A DNA stretch of 64,000 nt from contig JBGAHD010000001.1 of the NCBI GenBank assembly GCA_044226395.1, forward strand, positions 1,116,001 to 1,180,000. The letters run 5' to 3'. A model generated the notes under the pieces. It ran no database searches. It saw only the letters and a list, made by a program, of their open reading frames with translations, and was not told where the DNA came from. The first letter of the stretch is position 1, and every line of letters begins with the position of its first letter. A program made the translations under genes and the position numbers. Shown here in pieces: positions 45,732-55,933 of this stretch. The DNA is from JBGAHD01 sp044226395. GTDB lineage: Bacteria; Pseudomonadota; Gammaproteobacteria; Xanthomonadales; Ahniellaceae.

Positions 45732-48700
45732 ATGACTCTCCGCCCCGCTCGCATTTTCTCATTCACGCCCCATCGCGTTTGTCTGTCCGCGGCGCTCGCC
45801 GTGGGCCTTGCCGGTCAAGCCTTCGCCGACGCGCCGGCGCCGACGCTCGATCTCGCGCAACAGCCCATGTACACCACGGCGCAGGTACCGCCGAACGTGC
45901 TGTTCACGCTCGATGATTCAGCCAGTATGGCGCGCACCTCGACGGGCCTTCTTTGGCCTTGTAAGGATCAGCGACTGCTGTCGTATCAGTTCAACGATCT
46001 CGCCTACAACCCGAACATCGTCTATCTGCCGCCGCTGCGAACCTTGGCGGGCGATCGCGAAGCCGATGCCAACTTTCATGCGCAATCGCCCTATTCGGGC
46101 CTGACCATCGATCTGGCGACCGATTTCATGCCGTACGATCCCGAAATCCTCGGCTCGGACTACTTCATGTGCGATCCCGAGTGGGACCCCGCGCTGGGTC
46201 GACCCGTGCCGAGGGTCAAGCCCGAGCGCGCCTACTACTACCAGCTCAACAGCACGGCATCCGTGTCGGACATCGCCGGTTTTGGGGGCGGAGATCCTCG
46301 CTTGGCGAACTACTTCACCAAGGTCACGATCAATCGCACGACAGCCGACGAAAGGAACTTCGCCAACTGGTTTCGCTACTACCGGTCGCGCCTCAACACC
46401 GTGAAGTCGGTGGTTCGCGACGTGGTGGCGGAACAAGATCCCGGCAGCTTGCGCCTGACCTGGACCGCGATCAATCTGCCGAATCTGACCACGGCCAGTC
46501 GCTTGCCGCCGGACAACCCGTTTCTGCCCGAGGGCTGGATTCCGCCGATCGCTCCGCTCGACCAATCGCGCTTTAGCAGCTTCACCGATTGGCTGGGCCG
46601 CGTGTCCGAAAACGGCAACACGCCCCTGCGCTTTTCGATGATGCGCGCGCATAAGTATTTTTCGCAGAACGGCAGTCTCAATCCGTATCAGACCCTGCCC
46701 GGTGTCGACACCACGGAGCTGGCCTGCCGACAGAACTTCAATATCATCCTGACCGATGGCGCCGATACCACGGGCACGGGTCCGGTGCGCATCGTCGGTG
46801 CCTGGCAGATTGGCGATGCCGACAACACGGCAACCACCTTGCCCACGCCCAGCCCCGCGCTGAGCAACGCGCCGAACCCGGGCAGGTACGATCCCGGCGC
46901 CAGCGATTCCAAGGTCTACTCCGCCAACAATGACGCCGGCACGCAGGGTGACGTGACGTTTCTGTCGTGGGCCACCGACCTGCGCCCCGACCTCGACAAT
47001 CTGGTGCCGCCGCGCATGGTCGATCCGCGCACCGACGCGAGTTCGCCCTTGTGGAATCCGCGCAATGATCCCGCGACGTGGCAGCACATCAGCACCTTCG
47101 GCATCGGCGTGGCGGTGAACACCACGCTTCCGGTGACGGACGCCACGGTCGACAAGCTGCGATCGGGCGCAGCCACGCTCGATACGGGTCGTTTCGTGGC
47201 GGTCGAGGGCGGCGGCTCGTCGCGACAAAACATCGATCCGTTCTGGCACGCCATGCTCAATGGTCGCGGCCAGTTGTTCGTGAGCAACTCGCCCGAGGCG
47301 ATCAAGGCGGCGTTCCGCGACATCTTCGCCAGCATCTCGCAATCGTCGGGCAGTGGTGGTGGCGTGTCGTTGAGCTCGGCGTCGGTGCGCGCGGGCGAGA
47401 TTTCGTACACCACCGGTTTCACCAGCGGCGTGTGGAGCGGCTCGCTGCTGGCGCGCGAGAACAACGAGGACGGCTCGCTGGGCAAGACCCTCTGGGACGC
47501 CGCGTGCGTGCTCACAGGCGGCTATTGCGCCACGACCAAGGCCACGCTCGGCGAACCTTCGCCCAAGCCGAGCGAGCGCGTGATCCTGTCGACGTCCGCG
47601 CCGACGACCGACAAGGACAAGGCGATCGCGTTTCGTTGGGACAGGCTGTCGCGGACGCAGCGCAACAACCTGTCGATCCATCCGCCCACTGGCGCCGCGC
47701 CGGACAATCTGGGCAAGCTCCGCGTCGATTGGCTGCGCGGCGATCGCGCGCAGGAAGCCACCACCGCCTCGCCGCGCCTGCGTCCGCGCGCCTCGGTGCT
47801 GGGCGACATCGTGCGCTCGCAGGCCGTGGTGCTGGGCCGGCCCTTGTCGGGCTATCGTGATCAATGGCCCGAGGGCGCGCCCGAGCAAGCCAGCAAGTAC
47901 AGCGAGTTCGCCAAGGCGCACAAGGATCGACAGACCCTGCTCTTCGTCGGCGCCAACGACGGCATGCTGCATGCCTTCGACACCGACGGTCGCGAACGTT
48001 TCGCCTATGTACCCAACGGCGTGTATCCGCAACTCGCGGGGCTGACCGATCGTGGCTACAACCATCACGCCTTCGTCGACGCCACGCCGACCGTGCGCGA
48101 CGCGATGGTCGGCAATACCTGGCGCACCGTGCTCGTGGGCGGTCTCGGCGCCGGCGGCAAGGGTCTGTACGCGCTCGACGTGACCGATACCAGCGCCATC
48201 GACGAGACGAATAGCAACTTGATGTGGGACATCACCGGCGACTCGCGCCAATTGGCCATGGGGCACATCTATGGACCGATCACGGTCGCGCGTCTGGCCG
48301 ATGGCCATTGGTGGGCGATCACGGGCAATGGCTACAACAGCCCCAGAGGCCTGCCCGCGCTGGTCCTGGTGCGGCTCGACGGCAAGAACGTGCTCACGTT
48401 GGAAACCGACAAGGTCGCCGCGCCCATCGCCGCCGAGCATCGCGCGAATGGTCTGGGCGCGGTGACGGTGTCGGATTTCAACAGCGACACGATCGCCGAG
48501 TACGCCTACGCCGGCGATCTTTACGGCAATGTCTGGAAGTTCGATCTGACCGGCAAGAGCCCCTCGTCGTGGCGCGTGCATCAGGCCTCGATGAAACCCT
48601 TTTTCGAGGCGAGCCGCGATCACGATCGCCCGATCACCGCCGCGCCGCGCCTGGGCCGCGCGCGCGATGGCACCGTCATCGTGGTCGTGGGCACGGGCAA

Positions 48701-49325
48701 GGAACTGGAGAAAGGCGACGACAAAGCCGACGCGCATCGCGATCAAGTGATTTACGGCCTGTTCGACGATGGCCGCAAGACGTCGATCCACGCCGAGGAT
48801 TTGGTCATGCAGACGGCCACCGCCGAAACCGTCGGAGGCCGCACCATCCGTCGCATCAGCGACAACCCGGTGCCGACCCGCAGCGGCGGCTGGATGCTGG
48901 CGCTGCCCGAGGATGGCGAGCACGTGACGCTGCCCGCGATCCTGCGCAGTCAGATCGCCTTGGTGCCGACGACCGTGCCGCTGAGCGCCAATCCGTGCCT
49001 GAGCGGGGCCAAGGGCTGGTTGATGTCGCTCGATCTGCGCACGGGTCGCGTGCCCTTAGCCGAGGACGCGAACGGCAACTACGCCCCGTCGCCGTACTTC
49101 GACATCAATCGCGACGGCAAGATCGACGGCGCCGATCTGCAACGCTCGGGCATCGGCGGCATCGCGTTCGGCGATGCCATCACTGGCGTGACCGTGTCGG
49201 TCGACGCGTTTGAGAACGACAAGATCTTCGTCGGCCTGCCCGGTGATGACCCCGGCATCGAAACCGGGGCGGGCTTCCCGGGCCAGCGCACGTCGTGGCG
49301 AGAGTTGACGCGACAACCGCAGTGA
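45732..49325 (+). CDS. pilY1: PilY1-like type IV pilus tip adhesin (copy A)
   Basis: A 1197-residue secreted protein. The signal peptide is at the start (RVCLSAALAVGLAGQAFA). The N-terminal von Willebrand A-like domain has the MIDAS motif DDSAS in NVLFTLDDSASM. The C-terminal PilY1 beta-propeller has VLGDIVRSQAVVLGRPLSGY, LFVGANDGMLHAFDTDGRE, LVGGLGAGGKGLYALDVTD, WWAITGNGYNS and EYAYAGDLYGNVWKFDL. An EF-hand-like loop DINRDGKIDGADL follows near the end. PilY1 promotes pilus extension, adhesion and surface sensing. The frame extends upstream to 45606, but ATG 45732 gives a normal signal peptide. No minor pilin genes are nearby. A strong terminator follows. Confidence 0.92.
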   Translation: MTLRPARIFSFTPHRVCLSAALAVGLAGQAFADAPAPTLDLAQQPMYTTAQVPPNVLFTLDDSASMARTSTGLLWPCKDQRLLSYQFNDLAYNPNIVYLPPLRTLAGDREADANFHAQSPYSGLTIDLATDFMPYDPEILGSDYFMCDPEWDPALGRPVPRVKPERAYYYQLNSTASVSDIAGFGGGDPRLANYFTKVTINRTTADERNFANWFRYYRSRLNTVKSVVRDVVAEQDPGSLRLTWTAINLPNLTTASRLPPDNPFLPEGWIPPIAPLDQSRFSSFTDWLGRVSENGNTPLRFSMMRAHKYFSQNGSLNPYQTLPGVDTTELACRQNFNIILTDGADTTGTGPVRIVGAWQIGDADNTATTLPTPSPALSNAPNPGRYDPGASDSKVYSANNDAGTQGDVTFLSWATDLRPDLDNLVPPRMVDPRTDASSPLWNPRNDPATWQHISTFGIGVAVNTTLPVTDATVDKLRSGAATLDTGRFVAVEGGGSSRQNIDPFWHAMLNGRGQLFVSNSPEAIKAAFRDIFASISQSSGSGGGVSLSSASVRAGEISYTTGFTSGVWSGSLLARENNEDGSLGKTLWDAACVLTGGYCATTKATLGEPSPKPSERVILSTSAPTTDKDKAIAFRWDRLSRTQRNNLSIHPPTGAAPDNLGKLRVDWLRGDRAQEATTASPRLRPRASVLGDIVRSQAVVLGRPLSGYRDQWPEGAPEQASKYSEFAKAHKDRQTLLFVGANDGMLHAFDTDGRERFAYVPNGVYPQLAGLTDRGYNHHAFVDATPTVRDAMVGNTWRTVLVGGLGAGGKGLYALDVTDTSAIDETNSNLMWDITGDSRQLAMGHIYGPITVARLADGHWWAITGNGYNSPRGLPALVLVRLDGKNVLTLETDKVAAPIAAEHRANGLGAVTVSDFNSDTIAEYAYAGDLYGNVWKFDLTGKSPSSWRVHQASMKPFFEASRDHDRPITAAPRLGRARDGTVIVVVGTGKELEKGDDKADAHRDQVIYGLFDDGRKTSIHAEDLVMQTATAETVGGRTIRRISDNPVPTRSGGWMLALPEDGEHVTLPAILRSQIALVPTTVPLSANPCLSGAKGWLMSLDLRTGRVPLAEDANGNYAPSPYFDINRDGKIDGADLQRSGIGGIAFGDAITGVTVSVDAFENDKIFVGLPGDDPGIETGAGFPGQRTSWRELTRQPQ

Positions 49326-49373
49326 ATGTCGGTGCGTCGGCCTTCGACTAGGCCGCGCGTCGAGTGAACATAT

Positions 49374-49411
49374 GAAGGCCCTCGCTTCGCGGCGAGGGCC
49401 TTCGCGTTTTT
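49374..49411 (+). terminator. Rho-independent terminator after PilY1 copy A
   Basis: A perfect 12-base stem, GAAGGCCCTCGC (49374-49385) with GCGAGGGCCTTC (49392-49403), around a six-base loop, followed by GCG and five T (49407-49411). It lies about 50 bases after the stop and separates the two PilY1 genes into two transcripts. Confidence 0.9.
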
Positions 49412-49532
49412 GGGCACGACATCGCGCGACGACACGCGCGGATGTCATCGACGCGTTTCATGTTGCCGAATTGCACCGATGACAGGCGATCTTCGATCGG
49501 CTCGCATAGCAGGCGAGTCCCGGAGAATCGCC

Positions 49533-52500
49533 ATGATGGCCGCAGGTATTCATCGTCATCGACACGGATGGCCGAGCACGAGAGCCCGCGTGCTGTCGCG
49601 CGGCGCGCGGAATCGAAAGACCACAAGCGCGGTGGTGGCGATGCTCATGCTGCTCGGGGCTTGCCTGAACGCGCGCGGCGAGACGCCGGAATCGCTTGAC
49701 CTCGCGCAGCGACCGATCTTCCTGCGCGCCGACATCGCGCCGAACATTCTGCTCACCGTCGATGACTCCACCAGCATGCGCGCCAGCGACGTGCCCGTCG
49801 ATTCGCGCATCACCGAGTTCGCCTGCGGCGATCCGCGACTGAGCGCGGCATTGTTCAACGCCCTGGCTTTCAACCCTGACGTGAACTATCCGCCGCCGCG
49901 CATCGATTTGCAGCGGCGCGTGGCGCCGGCGAACTTCAATGCCGCGATCTTCGACCCGGCCACCGTGGTCGACCTGGCGAGGAACTTCGTGCCCAGCCAG
50001 GGCGCGAGCGGCGCGACCTACGGCGATTGCAGCGGGCGTCTGCCCAATGGCACGACCGGTCGGCTCAAGCCCGAGCCCGCGTACTACACGCGTTACAAGG
50101 GCGCGGGCGACATCTCGCAGTGGAGCAGCTTCGACAAAATCGCGATCGCGCCCGAGCAACGTCAGAACTTCGCCAACTGGTTTCAGTTCTATCGCACGCG
50201 ACAACTGGTGATCCGCAACGCGCTCAAGGAAGCCGTGGGCGGCTTGCGCGCCGACAGCGCGCGCGTGGCCTGGGGCGCGCTCAACACCTCGCTGAGCGCG
50301 ACTTCCAACACGGTGTCGAGCATCGGCTGGATCAATACCATCGCGAGCCTCGACGACGCGCGCTTCGCGCAACTGCGCGACTGGATCGACACCCTGCCGA
50401 CCTCGGGCGACACACCGCTGCGACCGGCCTTCGTGCGCGCGCGCGACTTCTTCGCCCGCACCGGCGCCATGAGTCCCCTGCAATCACGTCCCGGTGTCGT
50501 TGGCGAAGAGCTCGCCTGTCGACGCAACTACCATGTGGTGTTTACCGATGGCGGCGATAGCACCGGCAGCAATGCGCTGCCTGGCGCCAGTTGGATGCCG
50601 AACAATCCCAACGGCACCGTGCTGAACTTGCCCTCGCCCGATCCCGAATTGCCGGACGCGCCGACGCTTGGCCTGTACGATCCCGCGGCGTCGTACGCGC
50701 GTCTGTATGCCGACCCGCCCTTGCTCACCAGTGGCCCGCGTCGCTTCACGCTGACCGACATCGCCTTCGCCGCGTGGGCCGAGGATCTGCGCGAGGATCT
50801 GCGCAATCTGGTGCCGCCGCGCATCGTCGACAACGCCACCAGCCCGACCGAACCCGCCTGGAACGCGCGCAACGATCCTTCGACATGGCAGAACATCGTC
50901 ACCTTCGGCATCGGCGTGGGCGTGACGCCGTCGCTGCCGGTGACACCCGGCACCATCGAGAACCTGCGCACCGGCACCGCCGGATTCTTCGCCAACAATC
51001 TGATCGATGATTTCTGGCACGCGACCCTGGTCAGTCGCGGCGCGATGTTCCTGGCCAATGATCTGCCCAGCATGGGCACGGCGCTGACGTCGATCCTCGG
51101 CACGATCACGCAAGGCGTCGGCGGCAGTGGGGGCTTGTCCTTGCAGAGCGGCACGGTCAGCGATGGCGCCCTCGCCTACGTCGGCGGTTATATCAGTGGC
51201 GCCTGGAGTGGCACCTTGCGCGCGCAAACGCTCGACGCCCAGGCCCAGCGGCGCGAAGTGCTGTGGGACGCCGGTTGCATCCTCACCGGCGGCTATTGCG
51301 CCGCCACCGGCAAGACCTTGCCCGCGGTGGATGCCGAAGCGCAGTTCGCGCGACGCATGGTGCTGACGGTGGCCGGGCCGGCGTTGCCTCCGAAGGTGAC
51401 GGTGACACGCTTTCGGTGGCAGGACTTGTCGCCAGAACATCAGACCTTGCTAATGCGCGACACGCCGCCGACGATGGACCCCGAGGCGATCGGCCGCGCG
51501 CGCGCCGAATGGATCGCGGGCAGTCGCGTCAACGAATCCGCCAACGCGGCGATTCCGCTGCGGCCGCGAAGCTCGCTGCTAGGCGACATCATCAACTCGC
51601 GACCGGTCATGGTCGGACGACCGCTCGCGGGCTATCCCGACAAGGGCTGGCCCGTCGGCTCGCCGGAGGACGCGCAGCCTTACAGCGCCTTCGCCATCGC
51701 CCATCGCGACCGCGCGAGGCGCGTCTATGTCGGCGCCAACGACGGCATGCTGCACGCATTTCGCGATGACGGCACCGAGCAATACGCTTACGTGCCCAAT
51801 GGCGTGTATCCGCGACTCGCGGAACTCACCTGGCCGGACTACACGCATCGCGCCTATGTCGATGCCACGCCGATCTCGCGCGATGTGATGATCGATGGCC
51901 GATGGGCCAGCGTGATCGTCGGCACCTTGGGCGCGGGCGGCACGGGCATGTACATGCTCGACGTCACCGACGCCGATGGCATCAGCGACACGGTGACCTG
52001 GGACATCACCGGCGACGATTCGCGTCCGGACCTCGGCCACATCATGGGCGGCGTCGTGATCGCCCGGCTGGCCGATGGTCATTGGTGGGCGATCACGGGC
52101 AATGGCTACAACAGCGCCTCGGGCCGCGCGGCTCTGATCCTGATGCGACTCGATGGCCAGGACTATCGTGTGTTACTCACCGGCGCCGTCGCCGATCCAC
52201 TTCCCGGTCGTCATCGCGCCAATGGCCTCGGCCCCGCAACGCTGTCCGACTTCAACAGCGATCTGATCGGCGAATTCGCCTACGCCGGCGATCTCTACGG
52301 CAATCTGTGGAAGTTCGACCTCACGGACAGCAACCCGGCGCGATGGCACGTCTACCAGACCGCCGACCTGCCCCTGCTCGCCGCCGCCGCCACGCCCTAC
52401 CGACCGATCACCGCGCAGCCGCGCGTGGCGCGCGCCCGCGATGGCATGCCGGTGATCATCGTCGGCACGGGCAAGGAACTCGAACTCGACGACAAAGCCG

Positions 52501-53099
52501 CCAGCGCCAACCGCGATCAAGTCATCTACGGCGTGTTCGACGATGGCGCGCGCGACTCGACGCGCCTCGACGATCTGGTCGAGCAGACCGCGACACCCAG
52601 CCACACCGGCAGCTTCGACACGCGCGAGATTTCCGAACATCCCGTCGCTTATCCGGGCTCGCGCGGCTGGTATCTGCGCCTGCCCGATGATGGCGAGCAC
52701 GTGACGCTGGGCGCGACCTTGCGCTCGTCGACCGCCTTGGTCGCGACCACGGTGCCGGCGGCCGACGATCCCTGCCTCGCCGCCGCCACCGGTTGGTTGA
52801 TGGCGCTGGACGTGCGCACCGGCCGCGTGCCGCTAGCCGAGGACGCGCTCGGGGTCGGCATGCCCGCGCCTTATTTCGACGTGACGCGCGATGGCCGGCT
52901 CGATGCCAGCGATCTCGGCGCGCGCGGCGTGGGCGGCATCGCGATCGGCGGACAGATCATCGATGTCGCGACGTCGGTCGATGTCTTCGGCAATGACGTG
53001 AACGTGATCAGCACGACCAATCGCGGCGGGATCAGCATCGGCGGCGCCGGCTTCGGGCCTCGCCGCCTCTCCTGGCGCGACATCACGGCTTGGCGATGA
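49533..53099 (+). CDS. pilY1: PilY1-like type IV pilus tip adhesin (copy B)
   Basis: A 1188-residue paralogue of the preceding protein with the same order: vWA with MIDAS motif DDSTS in NILLTVDDSTSM, then the beta-propeller with LGDIINSRPVMVGRPLAGY, VYVGANDGMLHAF, WWAITGNGYNSASG and EFAYAGDLYGNLWKFDL, and a C-terminal DVTRDGRLDASDL loop. GGAGA lies six bases before ATG 49533. The N-terminus is long and basic (HRHRHGWPSTRARVLSRG) before a hydrophobic stretch ending LMLLGAC. That Cys fits a lipobox, whereas copy A has an ordinary cleavage site. Copy B may therefore be membrane-anchored; a type I signal cleaved after NARG is the alternative. Confidence 0.91.
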   Translation: MMAAGIHRHRHGWPSTRARVLSRGARNRKTTSAVVAMLMLLGACLNARGETPESLDLAQRPIFLRADIAPNILLTVDDSTSMRASDVPVDSRITEFACGDPRLSAALFNALAFNPDVNYPPPRIDLQRRVAPANFNAAIFDPATVVDLARNFVPSQGASGATYGDCSGRLPNGTTGRLKPEPAYYTRYKGAGDISQWSSFDKIAIAPEQRQNFANWFQFYRTRQLVIRNALKEAVGGLRADSARVAWGALNTSLSATSNTVSSIGWINTIASLDDARFAQLRDWIDTLPTSGDTPLRPAFVRARDFFARTGAMSPLQSRPGVVGEELACRRNYHVVFTDGGDSTGSNALPGASWMPNNPNGTVLNLPSPDPELPDAPTLGLYDPAASYARLYADPPLLTSGPRRFTLTDIAFAAWAEDLREDLRNLVPPRIVDNATSPTEPAWNARNDPSTWQNIVTFGIGVGVTPSLPVTPGTIENLRTGTAGFFANNLIDDFWHATLVSRGAMFLANDLPSMGTALTSILGTITQGVGGSGGLSLQSGTVSDGALAYVGGYISGAWSGTLRAQTLDAQAQRREVLWDAGCILTGGYCAATGKTLPAVDAEAQFARRMVLTVAGPALPPKVTVTRFRWQDLSPEHQTLLMRDTPPTMDPEAIGRARAEWIAGSRVNESANAAIPLRPRSSLLGDIINSRPVMVGRPLAGYPDKGWPVGSPEDAQPYSAFAIAHRDRARRVYVGANDGMLHAFRDDGTEQYAYVPNGVYPRLAELTWPDYTHRAYVDATPISRDVMIDGRWASVIVGTLGAGGTGMYMLDVTDADGISDTVTWDITGDDSRPDLGHIMGGVVIARLADGHWWAITGNGYNSASGRAALILMRLDGQDYRVLLTGAVADPLPGRHRANGLGPATLSDFNSDLIGEFAYAGDLYGNLWKFDLTDSNPARWHVYQTADLPLLAAAATPYRPITAQPRVARARDGMPVIIVGTGKELELDDKAASANRDQVIYGVFDDGARDSTRLDDLVEQTATPSHTGSFDTREISEHPVAYPGSRGWYLRLPDDGEHVTLGATLRSSTALVATTVPAADDPCLAAATGWLMALDVRTGRVPLAEDALGVGMPAPYFDVTRDGRLDASDLGARGVGGIAIGGQIIDVATSVDVFGNDVNVISTTNRGGISIGGAGFGPRRLSWRDITAWR

Positions 53100-53123
53100 A
53101 CGCGCGTCACGCTACGCGATCGC

Positions 53124-55889
53124 TCAGGGAGTTTCGATCGTGACCGCGCGCTGTTCGACCGCGTTGTAAAGCAGAAACTCGCGCATGCCCGGGAAGCGCC
53201 AGGCGCGGGCCAGCCACACCACTTCGTCATCGCGACGGGGGCACCACAAGGCGGTCGGCCAGCGCTTGTCGGCGCCGATGTCCATGGCGTGCGTGACCAC
53301 GCAGTCCTCGAGACCTTCGAGTCGCGCGGGCGCATGCAGCGCGTCCAGGCCCGGGCCATCGGTCGACGGCAGTTGCAGCACGCCGGCGCGCGTGATGACT
53401 TCGGGGCCGAAGCTCGACACCGGCGCGAGGGCTTCCACTGGCAGCAACTGCCATGACGCCACGCCGTTGCGTCGCATGTAAACCTCGCGCAAAACATCGG
53501 GCAGACGCGCGCCAAGGCGTTGCTCGGTCGCCTCGATCGCCGCGGTACTCGCCGGCGACTCGCGCGTCGCGCCAAAGCCGAACAGACTGAACGTCGAGCG
53601 CGGCGTCGTGCCACGCTCGATCAAAGTCTCGACATCGGCGTCGCGCAATTCCGCGAAAGCCTTCTCCCGTTGCTGTCGCCAACGCGCGTCGGCGGCGCGC
53701 ATCGTCGCCGCTTCGACCCAGCGTTCGCGCGCGTAGGCGCGCAGGTCGGCATAGCTTTCCAGCAAATAGTCGTTGAGCACATGCACGCGCTCGCCGGCGA
53801 AGGTCGGCGGCGAAGCGAGGTCGAGCATCACGACCCGCCCCCCATCGGCCAAATCCTCGAGCCCGACATTGATCCAGCGGCGAATGCGCGTCTCGTCGAA
53901 CGCGCGCCGCGGAGAATCCTTGGCCTCGAACACCTCTTCCGCGTTGTCGAGATTGGTCTTGATCGCCTCGACTTCGGCATCGGAAATCGGACGCCAGCTC
54001 GCGAGCGTGGTCAGACTCAAGGCCTCGCTACCATTGCCGAGGCGATACACCGCGCGCACGTCCTCGGGCAATTTCACGTCGAGCCGACGCTCGACTTCGT
54101 CGAGCATCAAGTCATCGGCGGGGTCGAAGCGACGTGCCACGCGCGCGGCTTCGTCGCCTTCCAAGCCCAGCAGTTCCGGCCACTCCGCCCGCTCGGCGCG
54201 CGCGGTGAAGGCCGCGCTTTCCCGGCCCATTTCGCGGGCGCGCGCCTCGGCCTGCTCGATCGCTTCGCCCGAGAACAGACTGAACCACACCACCGCGCCC
54301 ACCACCGGCACGATCAGCAAACCACCGTACACTGTGCCCACGACGAGGCGACTGAGCCACGACATCGGTCGCAGATCGATGGCCTGCAGCACTTGCTCGG
54401 CCTGACCGATGCGCGCTTGGGCTTGCTTGGCCGGGCCGGCTTCGCGTTCCAGCGCTTCGAAGGCCGCGATCAAGCGCGTGGGCCTCGCGCGTTCGCGCGC
54501 GGCGCGCGGATCGTCGAGCAAGCGACGCGTCGCGCGCCCCACCGCCAGCTTCGACGGCAAGCCAAGCAACTGCATGCCCGCGATGATCGCCAGCAGCACG
54601 AAACCCAGCCACCACGCCGCGATCGCGCCCAACACGCAGGCCACGGCCACGAAGGCGACCTGCAAGTTCAACCACCGCGCCGGCAACATCGCCTGCACCA
54701 CGTGGCCGCCATCGAGCGGCGGCATCGGCAGCACGTTGAGATAGTTCAGGAACAAAAACACCAAGGCCGCCTCGCGCGCCCAAATCGCGAGCGTGTCCGA
54801 CAACGGCGTCAGCATCGGCAAAACCAACAACACCCAACCCACAATGATGCCGGGCAAGGGGCCCATCAGACTCATCCACGCGCGGCGCGTGGCCGAAGGA
54901 TCGGCGTCCTCGCCAATCGTCACGCCGCCGACCAAGGGCAAGGCCAGCATGTGCACGTTGCGATAGCCGAACGCGCGCATCGCCAGATAGTGACCCCATT
55001 CGTGAAAGGCCACCGCGACCAGCAAGATCGCGGCGAAACGCGGTTCCCACGCGATCGCGCCCAAGGCCAGGAACAAGGCCAGCGATGCCAGAAACAGAGT
55101 CCATTGCACCGCGCGCGTCGGCACGTAACGACGCACGCGCTCGACCACGCCGGCGAGAAACACCAAGCGCGAGATCGGCACGGCGGTCACGGTCACCGCG
55201 GTCTTCGCGGTCGGCTTGCGCCCAAAAGTCATCGCGAAATAGGTTCGCAAGCCGTATCGCCAGGTCGCGCGCCAACCGCCTTCCGCGTCCGGCACCAGAT
55301 CACCGCGTTGCGCCAGCGCTTCCAGTCGCTCGTTGTGCCAGGCGCCGCCGATGCGTTCGATCGCCGCGTCGTCCAGACCGTCCTCGCGCGCCGTCGCGCC
55401 GAAGCTCGCGCACCACTCGCGATGCAAGCGCCATTGCTCGAGCAGGTCCGTGCTGTAGATCGTCTGCGCCGGATAGCGCTCGCCGCCCACCAGTTCCGCG
55501 TAGCGATCGAGCGCTTGCGAGGTCAGCACGCGTCCATCGGCGAGTTCGGTGGTCCAGTACGTGAGCAAAACATTGGGCATGCCGATGTTCAACGCCGGCA
55601 TCAGCCAGGCCGCGGCATGCGACTCGCGATGGCGATACACCGCGCGCAAGGGCGCGAGGTTGGCCTCGGCCGGACGCGTCTGCGACATCACCCAGGTCGG
55701 TCCCTCGAACCCCGCCGCGGCCAGCACCTCATGCGCTTGCGCGTAGAGATCCGCCATCGGCGCCGGCGGCGCGACGCCATGCACCAGCCGCGCGCCGACG
55801 ATCGCGTAGCGCCTGCCCATGATCGCGCGCAAATTCAAAATCACCATCAACAGCACGACGGCGATCAGCAAGGCCACCAGATCGAACAT
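53124..55889 (-). CDS. Site-2-protease-type M50 metalloprotease fused to two SMI1/KNR4 (SUKH) domains
   Basis: A 921-residue membrane protein. A transmembrane helix lies at 3-20, followed by a 230-residue soluble region. The M50 core spans about 262-445 with the zinc motif HEWGH (296-300), LNVLPMPPLDGGH (384-396, third ligand Asp393) and several membrane helices. A coiled region and a further helix (about 513-537) lead to two SMI1/KNR4-like domains: LMLDEVERRLDVKLPEDVRAVYRLGNG (from 594) and IEATEQRLGARLPDVLREVYMRRNG (about 780 to the end). The protease core is expected to cut within membranes. SUKH domains usually bind proteins, often as toxin immunity factors. This combination is unfamiliar to me. 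It converges on PilY1 copy B. Confidence 0.85.
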   Translation of the reverse strand: MFDLVALLIAVVLLMVILNLRAIMGRRYAIVGARLVHGVAPPAPMADLYAQAHEVLAAAGFEGPTWVMSQTRPAEANLAPLRAVYRHRESHAAAWLMPALNIGMPNVLLTYWTTELADGRVLTSQALDRYAELVGGERYPAQTIYSTDLLEQWRLHREWCASFGATAREDGLDDAAIERIGGAWHNERLEALAQRGDLVPDAEGGWRATWRYGLRTYFAMTFGRKPTAKTAVTVTAVPISRLVFLAGVVERVRRYVPTRAVQWTLFLASLALFLALGAIAWEPRFAAILLVAVAFHEWGHYLAMRAFGYRNVHMLALPLVGGVTIGEDADPSATRRAWMSLMGPLPGIIVGWVLLVLPMLTPLSDTLAIWAREAALVFLFLNYLNVLPMPPLDGGHVVQAMLPARWLNLQVAFVAVACVLGAIAAWWLGFVLLAIIAGMQLLGLPSKLAVGRATRRLLDDPRAARERARPTRLIAAFEALEREAGPAKQAQARIGQAEQVLQAIDLRPMSWLSRLVVGTVYGGLLIVPVVGAVVWFSLFSGEAIEQAEARAREMGRESAAFTARAERAEWPELLGLEGDEAARVARRFDPADDLMLDEVERRLDVKLPEDVRAVYRLGNGSEALSLTTLASWRPISDAEVEAIKTNLDNAEEVFEAKDSPRRAFDETRIRRWINVGLEDLADGGRVVMLDLASPPTFAGERVHVLNDYLLESYADLRAYARERWVEAATMRAADARWRQQREKAFAELRDADVETLIERGTTPRSTFSLFGFGATRESPASTAAIEATEQRLGARLPDVLREVYMRRNGVASWQLLPVEALAPVSSFGPEVITRAGVLQLPSTDGPGLDALHAPARLEGLEDCVVTHAMDIGADKRWPTALWCPRRDDEVVWLARAWRFPGMREFLLYNAVEQRAVTIETP

Positions 55890-55933
55890 GCCCTGTCCGC
55901 GAAAGGAATCCCGTCGGATTCTCGGGGGCGACG

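Noticed and set aside
45918..48923. A 1001-codon open frame on the minus strand
   Set aside because: It lies fully inside the PilY1 copy A gene in antisense, has no domain, and reflects high GC content. The plus frame has clear PilY1 motifs.
49412..49440. Possible sigma-54 promoter for PilY1 copy B (GGGCACGACATCGC)
   Set aside because: GG and GC elements do not keep the ten-base spacing and the -12 TTGC is absent.
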